Below are positions 1-9,506 of a stretch of DNA of 64,000 nucleotides, piece after piece (position 1 is the first letter of the stretch; the number at the start of each line of letters is the position of its first letter). A model generated the notes under the pieces. It was not told the DNA's origin, ran no database searches, and saw nothing but the letters and a program-made list of their open reading frames with translations. The position numbers were made by a program, and so were the translations under genes. Source of the DNA: Marthasterias glacialis (taxonomy: Eukaryota > Echinodermata > Asteroidea > Forcipulatida > Asteriidae); assembly GCA_911728455.2 (NCBI GenBank), contig OU452225.1, positions 19,812,495 to 19,876,494 on the forward strand. The letters are read 5' to 3'.

Positions 1-720
1 TGTAAAATGTATAGTTATTCAAATTTGAAACATAGACTTGTCAGAGTTAGAATAATGTTGATTTAATTTATATTTGTAATTTTGTCTCATAAATGTTAAC
101 TAGTTCATCAATATTTACCAATGTTATCATTGCATTTAGCCAACACAATAATAGGATTTAATTATTTAATGTTAGTAGAAGACTCTACAGTGCTTGATCA
201 CATATACTGTCAAATTCAAAGTACATATATTTCTAATAGATGAAGAATGGATTCATTTTATAGCAAGTAATTCAACTTAGTGGAAATGGATTTTATGTTT
301 TATCACAAATTTTTTAATATATAAACTGTAATTTGTTTTCTGATTAAAATACCAATATTATGCTACTTGTAATTCGGTCATTTGTTTTTAGTCATTTTCA
401 TTAAATCATAGAAGTTATTTATTTTCAGATGTTAGTGTAATCTTAATTGATAATTAAGAATAAGTTGCTTTGTAAATCAAACTTCCCTATTTACAAATCA
501 TTTATATATATTTTTTTTATAATATTAGCTGTTTATATTATTTTATTACTATTAATTCATTTTTATTAATCTCCTCATCTTTGTAACTTTTTGGTTACTG
601 GAAAATTATTTCCCCTCAGTCTAACCTTCTCCATAATCACATTTTTTTACGTGGTTCAGTATTTTTATATATTACGTAATTTCTTTTATATACGTTTATT
701 GTCATACTCGGAAATTTTGT
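1..720. other. AT-rich intergenic DNA
   Basis: No open frame, splice pair or repeat structure could be supported here. The stretch is strongly AT-rich with homopolymer T and A runs. Confidence 0.6.
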
Positions 721-1065
721 AATCAGAGCATATGTCTGTGAATTTTTACGGGTCTTATGGACCAACAATTACGCGCTCTAAATACTGATATTGCTCGCAA
801 TATCTTTAACGCGCGGTGACTTTATGTCCGTCCGACTCACACTCCAACGCATCGGCAGCCGCCTCGTTTCAGTACTTAATGTAACCTCGTTTATTACCAA
901 AAAGTAAAATCTTCCCCAGTTAGATCAGTGTGGTTTGGGTCTCACTTGAATACTTACTGGTACAGCCACTACTTATGCATATTTCCCTACTGGCAGGTAC
1001 AATAACCCTAAGATTTACACACATTGACGCTAAGATTTACACACACAATGGCGCCCCCTACTGAT
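721..1065 (-). repeat. Dispersed repeat end next to the DIRS-like remnant
   Basis: The reverse complement of about 950-1045 (containing TGTGTGTAAATCTTAG, a GTACCTG motif and an AAGTAGTGG motif) recurs on the plus strand at about 18115-18200 and 21782-21870. The same block therefore flanks the reverse-transcriptase remnant here and opens both units of the large duplication. It is probably a terminal or subterminal part of one transposon family. Its boundaries are approximate. Confidence 0.5.
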
Positions 1066-2500
1066 CTATCCTTGATACTCCAGCACGTCAGGTGAAAACT
1101 CTGGGCAGCTGGATGCAGAAGAACCGACCCAGGTTGGAAGAGAATGTCCAACCTCACTAGGACCAAGAGTTTGACAAACCTCAGGAACCACGGTTGCTGA
1201 GGCCAAGGCAGTGCTATGAGGAGGATCCTGCAAACCTCTTGCTCTATTATGGTTAGAACTTTTGGGATGAGGGAGAAGGGCGGAAATGTTTAAGTCCAAC
1301 TGAACCAACAACGCATCAGTCTGCCATGCATTGGGATCAGGGGCCCTCATGCAGACCGGCAGTTGATTGTTGCTAGAAGTAGCAACCAGGTCTACAAGGG
1401 TATGATGAATCAGTTGAGAATATTCACTGAACCACCGGGGGAAGTAGGGTCCACTCTGTAGGGACAACACAGCCACCCCCGCCCCCTTTGTTGTCCTCTC
1501 TCAGAATATGGACTGCTGACAGAGCAATAAAGTGTTGTATGCATCAGTGAAGGTGGCAAGGGCACCTCCCCTACCCCAGCCGGAGAGTGACGCTTCCATC
1601 GTGATAGTGAGACGGAGGGGGCTGTCAAAAGGACTGACCCCTCATAAGGTTTTCAGCGGTCTGCCACCAGTAACGGTATGGAATCAGCCAAGGTATGGTC
1701 CGTACCAAGTGGTTGATTTAGTGTCGGCTTGGTTGGAAGACTGATAACAGATGCAGCTGGATTGACAACATGGTTCATCTGTAGAAATCCACCAGGTCAT
1801 ACCATGCTGGCCATGAGGCCCAGCAGTTTTAGCCAAGCTTGAGCTGGTGCCATCGTTGCTGGTAGGAGGAGTGCGACACATTGTCTTAAATTCCTCTGTT
1901 GGGACGGCTCTGCCTGAAAGGAAGTCGAGCCTTGCCCCCAGGAAAACCTGCATCTGTGAGGGAACAGGATGCAACTTCTTGGTATTGATGATAAAGCCGA
2001 AGTTGGTTGCTAGTCCCCTCGTTTGTTCAATCCCTGAGGCTGTTGCCTCGTAAGACTGTCCTACAATAATCCAATCATCAAGGTACATGAATACTGTGAC
2101 CCCTTGTTTCCGTAGCACCACTCCAATTTCCTGCACTACCCGGGGTGAATACCATGGGGGAGGTGGAATGTCCGAATGGGAGTGCTGTGAACTCAAAAGT
2201 TCTTTTGTTGCAAAGGAAACATGCGAGTCCAGAATCGCCGTCCACGATTGTCCGTTGATGGACTCGAAAATACTTTTCGGAAAGGACATGGTCGGATAAA
2301 CTTCTGGAGGCTTAGAGGCTTCATGTGCCAGTCTCAGTCTTTTAGAACCAGAAAGAAGGTTGACATAAATCCTTGTCTGTTTGGGTCTCCCCCTGTCAAA
2401 ACCACCCCAATGGCTCAGTTGAAAAGGGATCTGATTTCCTCTTCCAGTGAGTTGGGTTTTGTTAAGTCGGACGGGACTTGCGTCTGACGGTTAGAATTGG
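1066..2500 (-). pseudogene. DIRS-like reverse transcriptase/RNase H remnant
   Basis: This is a broken minus-strand polymerase of a DIRS-like (tyrosine-recombinase) retrotransposon. The best frame, 2289-1684, holds the RT core: a YLDDWIIVG active-site box, then a thumb segment with the FLGARLDF motif typical of DIRS and unlike the gypsy RT nearby. A second frame, 1476-1066, continues into the segment that follows RNase H in DIRS elements (NNQLPVCMRAPDPNAWQTDA). Further RT fingers can be read in other frames up to about 2500. Several frameshifts and stops separate the pieces, so no intact protein is encoded. Remnant-like sequence continues to 2668, where the gypsy LTR begins, so the gypsy element may have inserted into this older element. 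No tyrosine recombinase domain was found. Confidence 0.75.
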
Positions 2501-2668
2501 GGGTGGAGGGGGAGTGCTCGTTAACTCCAATGCCTAACCGCGACTGATTGTTTCAAGCATCCACTGAGCAGAAGTGACCTATGCCAAGGACTCTATACAG
2601 AAGTGGAGGCAGCCCCCCATGGGCCATATCCATCAGCGAGAGGCCGCCTCAAGCCACTCATTTCATTT

Positions 2669-3249
2669 TGTAACGGGCCGAGGACGTGGGTGTGGCGCGA
2701 CAGAGCCCGGATGGGCAGAGTCCGCCACTTGACTAACTGAATTGAACAACCGCCGAAAAAGGGGGGTTTGTGAAACAGAAACCAAAAACGGCACACAAGA
2801 AATAAATATGGCACAACAGACAGAGCTTCTGGGGGGCGCCTCCCTTTTTAACTTTAATTAAACAGACAAAATCAAATGATTTATACAATAGAAATCATGT
2901 AAGAGCAGAGGGGATATAATCAATTAAACTTACATAATAAAACGTCTGATGAAGATTGAAGAGTGGTGCAGGAAGTTGGGGCTGGAGATAAATAAACTGT
3001 AACCAAAAGAACGAAAGACGAGGGCTTCGCCTCCAAAATAAGATTGTGACCTGCGCCCCACACCCTGCACCGAGGTTTTATACGGTTCTAAACATTCCAA
3101 AAATGTGGACTACAATTCAACTGAAACAAACAAACAAAAGGGTCAATTTATTGTACTAAGAGAAAGGACCAGAGATCGAACGAAGCATACGTCATAAACC
3201 AGCTACGTAATAGTAACTACTAGACTTGCACTGGTCGGTGCGCGTTACA
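2669..3249 (-). repeat. 3' LTR of gypsy copy 1
   Basis: It is bounded by TG and CA with a 7-bp inverted terminus TGTAACG/CGTTACA. Relative to the LTR at 8569 it shows short indels in the A/G run, near the AAATA tract, and a few substitutions. Confidence 0.92.
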
Positions 3250-3603
3250 ACACCCCTCTGCCCTAAAAAAAAACACGTCCCGTGTTGAATAATATTATTT
3301 TACGTTATAGGTGCTTTTTACAAACAATTTATTGTATAATTAAATTAAATGATTTCATGTTCTTCGTTTTTGGGTCACCAATTAATAAATTTAAAATGCA
3401 CGAAAAAAACATACCCCGTTGATTAATGGTTAGAAAAATGCAGAAATGACTTATTGACTGTAAACATTTTTGAAATTACTTGCATTTTCAAGAAAACAAA
3501 TATAAAAGTAAATCACAGGATTTCAAAAACGAAATCAACCACAGAGCACCACCGGAAATATTTTTGGGCATAAACCAATAATTGCTAATTGGGCTCAGAT
3601 CAA
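3250..3603 (-). other. gypsy 3' untranslated interior with polypurine tract
   Basis: On the minus strand the interior ends in a purine-rich stretch, AGGGCAGAGGGGTG, immediately before the LTR. This is the expected plus-strand primer site. The remaining roughly 330 bases between the pol stop and this tract hold no open frame. Confidence 0.7.
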
Positions 3604-6600
3604 TTAAGTCACAAAGTCTCTCATCCACAATGGAGGGCGGGTTACTCTTCCAGCTCGAGTAGTTTTATAACAGAAAGAGACATCTTCCTCAGTGTTCATT
3701 TGCGTTTCGAAGTCTCCATCGATCTGGCCAGTATCGGTAGAGATTTCGTTGTCTCTCCAACTCGGTGGAACATCAGCGGAGTTTGATGCAGCGTGTTGAT
3801 CATCAACGGGTTCGCTGAGGATAGTGTCATCTTCGCGAAGAGCACAAGGTTTCAATCTATCGAAGTGCACAACTTGACGGGTACGGGACACATTTGGAAC
3901 TTCGATAAGATAGTTCGCATCAGAATACTTCTTGACAATAGTACACGGGCCCTTCCAGTGAGATCTTAATTTAGGGGACAGTCCAACGAATCTCTCAGGG
4001 CAATAAAGCCAAACTTTGTCACCACGTTTGTAGGGACTCCCGTACATCCGTGTATCATAAAGTCTTTTCTGACGTCGTTGTTCTCCACCTGCATGTTTCC
4101 GCGCCGTCTCAAATGCATCATCCAGTTTGAACTTGACCTCCATCGCGTAGGGTTGACCTTGCTGTACTTGTACATTCGGAACTGGTCCTGCAAGTACATC
4201 TAATGGCAAGTTAATTTCGCGCCCCAAAACTAAGCTGTTTGGTGTTGCCCTTGTGGTTTCCTGTTCGGATGCTCTATAAGCCATTAAAACAAAAGGCAAA
4301 TGTTCATCCCAGTCAGTTTGGTCGTTTCTACAATACATACTAAGCATTGTTTCTAGTGTTCTATTGAACCTTTCCACTAGCCCGTCTGATTGGGGATGGT
4401 AGGCTGTCGTGCGAGTTTTGTCAATTTCTAGCAAGTTGCACAGTTCAGTAAATAATCTGGATTCGAAATTTGTCCCTTGATCACTATGAATTTTGCTAGG
4501 TACACCATATCTACAGATGAACTGAGTTACCAACACTTTTGCTACTGTTTCGGCTTGTTGATTGGGCAGTGGATAGGCTTCTGCCCATCTCGTGAAGTAA
4601 TCCATGATTACTAATATGTATTTATTACCATTTTTACTCTCAGGCAAAGGGCCCATTATATCTAATGCAATGCGTTCAAATGGGGCGCCAGTGGGAGCTA
4701 ATTGTAGTGGTGCTCTGAATTTCATCCTTGGCATTTTTCGTGCCTGACAAGATAGACAACCATTGACCCATATATCTACAGTGCGTCGGTAACCGACCCA
4801 GTAGAAGTTCTTCTGGATTTTACTTAGGGTGCGTTTCTGGCCAAGATGGCCCCCAGTTCGTCCATCATGACTCTGTTTGAGTATTTCTTTTTGCATACTT
4901 GAAGGGACAACTAACTGACAGACTACTGACCTGTTTTTAGTCTTACATCGACGATACAGTATACCTTCTCTTAGTACAAGTTGTTCCCACTGGAACCACA
5001 AGGCCCTTGTTTCTCTTGACAATCCGGAGATTTCTTTACCAGGAGGTCGTTTTCGACCAGACTGGAGCCACTGTATCACGGGCAGTAAATTTGCGTCTTC
5101 TCGTTGGGCCTTGCGGATGGTAGTGGGTTCCAAACCTGTAACTAAGAAAACTCCACAACATCTGCCATTAGTTATGTTAACAGATTCATGTGGGCGCCTA
5201 GAGAGAGCATCGGCATTTTGGTGTTTGAGTCCTTGGCGATGCTGAATTTCGAAATCAAATGAGCCAAGTACTTCAAGCCATCGTGCCATTTGCCCTTCTG
5301 TTTGATCACTGTTCAAAAGCCAACGCAGTGACGCATGGTCAGTGCGTACCATGAATTTTCTGCCATATAAGTAGTGACGAAAATATTTTACGTACGTCAC
5401 AACCGCAAGTAATTCTTTTCGAGTTACGCTGTACCTGCGTTCTGCCTTGGTTAATTTACGACTTGCGTAACTAACAACACGTTCTGTTCCATTAATTTCT
5501 TGTGAGAGAACGGCTCCTATTCCTTCATTACTGGCATCCGTGTCCAGAATAAATGGCTGCTGAAAATTTGGATAGCAAAGAACGGGAGAAGAAATTAAGT
5601 TAGATCGCAATTGGTAAAATGCCTTTTCACAACTCTCGTCCCAAACGAATCCTACATTCTTTTGTGTCAAACGATGCAGGGGTGCCGCAATATGGGCGAA
5701 GTTTTGTACAAATCTGCGATAATATGAACACAGACCTAAGAAACTTCTAACCTCTTTTAGGTTTGTTGGAATTGGCCATTCTCTCACCCGTTCAATCTTT
5801 TCAGGGTCTGTCGAAATACCATTCTTTGAGACAATGTAGCCCAAGTATGATACTTCGGTTTGGCACAAGGTACATTTTTTTGCTTTAAGTTTCAAACCAG
5901 CTTCCTCTAGCGTTTTCAGAACAGTGCTTAGTCTTACGAGATGTTCATCAAAGGTCTCTGCAAAGATAATAATATCATCAATGTAAACAAGACATGTTTT
6001 CCAATGAAGGCCTGCAAGAACGCGCTCCATTAAACGCTCAAAGGTAGCAGGGGCGTTGCAAAGCCCAAAAGGCATTACATTGAACTCGTAAAGACCTGTA
6101 CCCGCTGAAAACGCTGTTTTGGGTCTGTCATCTGGGTGTACTTCTACTTGCCAGTACCCGCTCGCCAAATCTAAAGTACTAAACCAGGTTGAACCATAGA
6201 GAGCATCTAGACTGTCGTCTATTCTGGGAAGTGGGTATGCATCTTTTTTAGTAATATTGTTAAGTTTCCTGTAATCAATGCAGAATCGGATTGTGTTATC
6301 TTTTTTCTTAACCAATACTACTGGTGACAGCCATGCGCTCTCTGAAGGGCTTATGATGTTTTTGTTCAGCATAGTCTCCATTTTTGTTTGAACTTCAGAC
6401 CGCTGGTAATAAGGGACACGTCTAATTGGTTGACGAATAGGTGGATGATCACTCGTATGGATCCGATGATACAACCTATCAGTTCGGCCAAGATTACCGT
6501 CTTTGGAAAACACTGAAATGTGATTTTCAATAACATCACTTAATTGTTGTTTTTGCTGCACATTAAGTGTTTTATCACTACGGTTTAACAGTTCTTTCAG

Positions 6601-7386
6601 TTCACTTTCAGTGTTAGAATTTATCGACGGATTGTTGGTTTGATCACTTAAATCCGTTAACTGCGAAACCTCTTTAGCAGGTTGGAGTAAGGCTACACTT
6701 GTATCCTTATACAGAACAATTGGGTCCGATTGCACATTAAGTACCCTAACAGGAACATACTTATTGTTCGACTGAACTAAGGAACGTGCTACAAGAATGC
6801 CTTTGTCTCTAATCATGTTACTTGTGGGTTCGATCATTCCAGTACTGGAAGAACCCTCTCTTAATTTCACTCTGCCGGGGATAATAACCTCATGCCCCGG
6901 TTGAATGGTTACATTCTGATCTATACAAATTCGACAACAATGTGAAGAATTTTCTTCACGTACAATATTAATTGTTACACCATCTATTGTCAATTTACGT
7001 TCACTAAGATGGAGGACACTATCGTGACTATTCAAAAAGTCCATTCCAAGAATACCAGATTGGCCAATTTCGGCAACAATAACATCATGCTTGGTTTGTA
7101 GTTTGCCTAGCTGCAATGTGACCGATGTTTTTCCATGAACTTTAAGTGGGGTTCCATCAGCAGTAACTATTGCAATATCACACTTTTGAATCTGGTTTTT
7201 CACGTGTTCTGGAAATAGTTTTACTACCCGTGGGTGGAAAACGGAGTGCGATGAGCCTGTGTCGATTAACATTTTAACTACGACACCATACATGTTACTG
7301 TATGCAAACATACTATTTGACTGGGTCTTAGAATTAAGTTGCACGTCGACCCTAGGTACAACTTGACTTAGTTTTCCGACTGAGGA
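3604..7386 (-). CDS. gypsy Pol polyprotein (protease, RT, RNase H, integrase)
   Basis: Pol makes and integrates the DNA copy of the element. Numbering from the GTG at 7344, 1246 residues are seen. The aspartic protease DTG is at 28-30. RT has the first catalytic Asp at 392 and the YIDD box at 454-457. RNase H has DTDAS at 601. Integrase has an H-H-C-C zinc site (H826, H833, C863, C866) and the catalytic triad D895, D955, E991 with 35 residues between the last two. A GPY/F-like module follows near 1131, with Cys in place of the aromatic residue. The frame is open upstream to 7386, has no ATG at its start and overlaps the gag end by 19 bases in the -1 frame. Expression by frameshifting from gag is therefore expected. 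No catalytic residue is missing. Confidence 0.95.
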   Translation of the reverse strand, partial: SSVGKLSQVVPRVDVQLNSKTQSNSMFAYSNMYGVVVKMLIDTGSSHSVFHPRVVKLFPEHVKNQIQKCDIAIVTADGTPLKVHGKTSVTLQLGKLQTKHDVIVAEIGQSGILGMDFLNSHDSVLHLSERKLTIDGVTINIVREENSSHCCRICIDQNVTIQPGHEVIIPGRVKLREGSSSTGMIEPTSNMIRDKGILVARSLVQSNNKYVPVRVLNVQSDPIVLYKDTSVALLQPAKEVSQLTDLSDQTNNPSINSNTESELKELLNRSDKTLNVQQKQQLSDVIENHISVFSKDGNLGRTDRLYHRIHTSDHPPIRQPIRRVPYYQRSEVQTKMETMLNKNIISPSESAWLSPVVLVKKKDNTIRFCIDYRKLNNITKKDAYPLPRIDDSLDALYGSTWFSTLDLASGYWQVEVHPDDRPKTAFSAGTGLYEFNVMPFGLCNAPATFERLMERVLAGLHWKTCLVYIDDIIIFAETFDEHLVRLSTVLKTLEEAGLKLKAKKCTLCQTEVSYLGYIVSKNGISTDPEKIERVREWPIPTNLKEVRSFLGLCSYYRRFVQNFAHIAAPLHRLTQKNVGFVWDESCEKAFYQLRSNLISSPVLCYPNFQQPFILDTDASNEGIGAVLSQEINGTERVVSYASRKLTKAERRYSVTRKELLAVVTYVKYFRHYLYGRKFMVRTDHASLRWLLNSDQTEGQMARWLEVLGSFDFEIQHRQGLKHQNADALSRRPHESVNITNGRCCGVFLVTGLEPTTIRKAQREDANLLPVIQWLQSGRKRPPGKEISGLSRETRALWFQWEQLVLREGILYRRCKTKNRSVVCQLVVPSSMQKEILKQSHDGRTGGHLGQKRTLSKIQKNFYWVGYRRTVDIWVNGCLSCQARKMPRMKFRAPLQLAPTGAPFERIALDIMGPLPESKNGNKYILVIMDYFTRWAEAYPLPNQQAETVAKVLVTQFICRYGVPSKIHSDQGTNFESRLFTELCNLLEIDKTRTTAYHPQSDGLVERFNRTLETMLSMYCRNDQTDWDEHLPFVLMAYRASEQETTRATPNSLVLGREINLPLDVLAGPVPNVQVQQGQPYAMEVKFKLDDAFETARKHAGGEQRRQKRLYDTRMYGSPYKRGDKVWLYCPERFVGLSPKLRSHWKGPCTIVKKYSDANYLIEVPNVSRTRQVVHFDRLKPCALREDDTILSEPVDDQHAASNSADVPPSWRDNEISTDTGQIDGDFETQMNTEEDVSFCYKTTRAGRVTRPPLWMRDFVT
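7366..7386 (-). promoter_or_regulatory. Putative -1 ribosomal frameshift site
   Basis: Read on the minus strand, gag ends G GAA AAC TAA. The GGAAAAC heptamer resembles a -1 slippery site with an AAA second triplet, directly before the gag stop. Pol is open in exactly the -1 frame across this point. The first triplet (GGA) is not the canonical run of three identical bases, so this is an inference from frame geometry. Confidence 0.5.
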
Positions 7387-8513
7387 TTATTCTTGCTGGC
7401 ATCACTATTGTCATTAGATTTTTCATTCTTCGGGCCCGACCTGCAATTTCTACTAATGTGGCCAACTTCACCACATTTATAACATTCTCTATTTCTACGT
7501 CTTAGTGACTGCACAAGATTTTCAACAATATAGATGTTCTTATTCAACCTTTGTTCAAGTCTGCTGATCTTGTCTTCAACACTTAATTCTGACGTCTTAC
7601 TTTCATCAACAGTTGGCCTTTGCAAAGATGCAACGCGCTGTTGCTGCGCAGTCACAGCCGCCTGAGCAGTTTGGTTAGCGTTAGCCTCAGCTAGCAAAAT
7701 GTCCTCCTCGCGTTGCGCAACCTGTAATGCCTCTTTGAGTGTCTTTGTGTTTGCGCGACGCACTTCTGCTCTGATTGACGGGGGTTGCAGTGCGTCTATG
7801 AAATAACTCACCGCAACATGATCAGCATTGATAGCGTCCATTTTGGGATACGCCCTTGAAACTAGGCTGCGAATGTCTTGCGCCAATGCAGCTAATTTTT
7901 CGCCCTGCTTACGCTCACGCTGCTTCAATCTTGAGCGATACGCATCAGTACTGTGAGTTGGGCTAAAGCGAGCTCGCAATTCTTCCTCAACAAATTTGTA
8001 GTTAGATTTCTCACTATCTGGGATATCTCTATACAATTTCAATGCAGGTCCTCTTAAACACACAGCGAGTTGTTTAACCTTTTCGGTTCCAACCCAGTTG
8101 TTAATATCGGCACACAAATTGAAATGGATAACCCAGTCTTTAAAATTACTAGAACCATCATAATTCCCAGGAGTTCTCTGTTTATCTACAAACATAATTT
8201 GAGGAGGTACAGATTCGATTTTCTGCTTAGGTTTAGGTTTCCTAACAGTAACATTACGCAACGGGGTAAATAATAATGTACTTGGCTCTACCCCTATTGG
8301 TGGGTCATTAATTTTTAACCCAACAGGAGGAGAGACATCTTTTCCTCCAGCTGAAGCCGCCTGCACCACTCTATCATAATAACTCAATTCCGCTTCTAAA
8401 AGAGCTATTTCATCTATAATAGTCTTACGATCTTCTTGGGGTGGATGTGTCGACTCTAAAATCCCATGCTCGATTTGAGAGGCGCCCTCACCGTAAGCAA
8501 GTCTGTGTGCCAT
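7368..8513 (-). CDS. gypsy Gag
   Basis: This is the capsid/nucleocapsid precursor that packages the element RNA. I chose the ATG at 8513 (MAHRLAYGEG), giving 381 residues. The longer frame upstream only reads through the leader and LTR. A central helical retrotransposon-gag region (motif RFSPTHSTDAY) is followed by a coiled, Gln/Ala-rich segment. A single CCHC zinc knuckle (CYKCGEVGHISRNC) lies near the C terminus, with an Asn/Ser-rich tail after it. Pol follows in the -1 frame with a 19-base overlap. The frame is intact. Confidence 0.9.
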   Translation of the reverse strand: MAHRLAYGEGASQIEHGILESTHPPQEDRKTIIDEIALLEAELSYYDRVVQAASAGGKDVSPPVGLKINDPPIGVEPSTLLFTPLRNVTVRKPKPKQKIESVPPQIMFVDKQRTPGNYDGSSNFKDWVIHFNLCADINNWVGTEKVKQLAVCLRGPALKLYRDIPDSEKSNYKFVEEELRARFSPTHSTDAYRSRLKQRERKQGEKLAALAQDIRSLVSRAYPKMDAINADHVAVSYFIDALQPPSIRAEVRRANTKTLKEALQVAQREEDILLAEANANQTAQAAVTAQQQRVASLQRPTVDESKTSELSVEDKISRLEQRLNKNIYIVENLVQSLRRRNRECYKCGEVGHISRNCRSGPKNEKSNDNSDASKNNPQSEN

Positions 8514-8568
8514 AACACAATTGAAAATATAGAAACAAATGTACTTCGAACACCGCTGCCACCAATTT
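8514..8568 (-). other. gypsy leader with primer-binding site
   Basis: Directly after the 5' LTR on the minus strand comes AAATTGGTGGCAGCGG. TGGTGGCAGCGG is positioned as a tRNA-complementary minus-strand primer site. I cannot assign the tRNA with confidence. Confidence 0.55.
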
Positions 8569-9152
8569 TGTAACGGGCCGAGGACGTGGGTGTGGCGCGA
8601 CAGAGCCCGGATGGGCAGAGTCCGCCACTTGACTAACTGAATTGAACAACCGCCGAAAAAAGGGGGGATTTGTGAAACAGAAACCAAAAACGGCACACAA
8701 GAAAAATATATGGCACAACAGACAGAGCTTCTGGGGGGCGCCTCCCTTTTTAACTTTAATATAAACAGACAAAATCAAATGATTTATACAATAAAAATCA
8801 TATAAGAGCAGAGGGGATATAATCAATTAAACTTACATAATAAAACGTCTGATGAAGATTGAAGAGTGGTGCAGGAAGTTGGGGCTGGAGATAAATAAAC
8901 TGTAACCAAAAGAACGAAAGACGAGGGCTTCGCCTCCAAAATAAGATTGTGACCTGCGCCCCACACCCTGCACCGAGGTTTTATACGGTTCTAAACATTC
9001 CAAAAATGTGGACTACAATTCAACTGAAACAAACAAACAAAAGGGTCAATTTATTGTACTAAGAGAAAGGACCAGAGATCGAACGAAGCATACGTCATAA
9101 ACCAGCTACGTAATAGTAACTACTAGACTTGCACTGGTCGGTGCGCGTTACA
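8569..9152 (-). repeat. Shared LTR between the two gypsy copies
   Basis: This LTR serves as the 5' LTR of copy 1 and the 3' LTR of copy 2. It has the same TGTAACG...CGTTACA ends as the LTR at 2669. Confidence 0.92.
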
Positions 9153-9506
9153 ACACCCCTCTGCCCTAAAAAAAAACACGTCCCGTGTTGAATAATATTA
9201 TTTTACGTTATAGGTGCTTTTTACAAACAATTTATTGTATAATTAAATTAAATGATTTCATGTTCTTCGTTTTTGGGTCACCAATTAATAAATTTAAAAT
9301 GCACGAAAAAAACATACCCCGTTGATTAATGGTTAGAAAAATGCAGAAATGACTTATTGACTGTAAACATTTTTGAAATTACTTGCATTTTCAAGAAAAC
9401 AAATATAAAAGTAAATCACAGGATTTCAAAAACGAAATCAACCACAGAGCACCACCGGAAATATTTTTGGGCATAAACCAATAATTGCTAATTGGGCTCA
9501 GATCAA

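Larger units (their letters stand above)
2669..9152 (-). mobile_element. Complete Ty3/gypsy LTR retrotransposon, copy 1
   Basis: Two direct LTRs of about 581 and 584 bp, both starting TGTAACG and ending CGTTACA, flank a minus-strand interior carrying gag, then pol in the -1 frame. The domain order protease, RT, RNase H, integrase defines Ty3/gypsy. No env-like frame is present. Both coding regions are uninterrupted and the LTRs differ only at a handful of positions, which implies recent insertion. A second copy abuts on the right and shares the LTR at 8569-9152. A target-site duplication cannot be assigned because the right-hand copy has lost its own 5' LTR. Confidence 0.93.

Noticed and set aside
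3589-3786. Plus-strand frame over the pol C terminus, with an identical copy at 9492
   Set aside because: Antisense shadow of the conserved pol coding region.
7975-8826. A gag start upstream of 8513
   Set aside because: The extra residues translate the LTR and leader, and the ATG at 8513 lies just after the primer-binding site.
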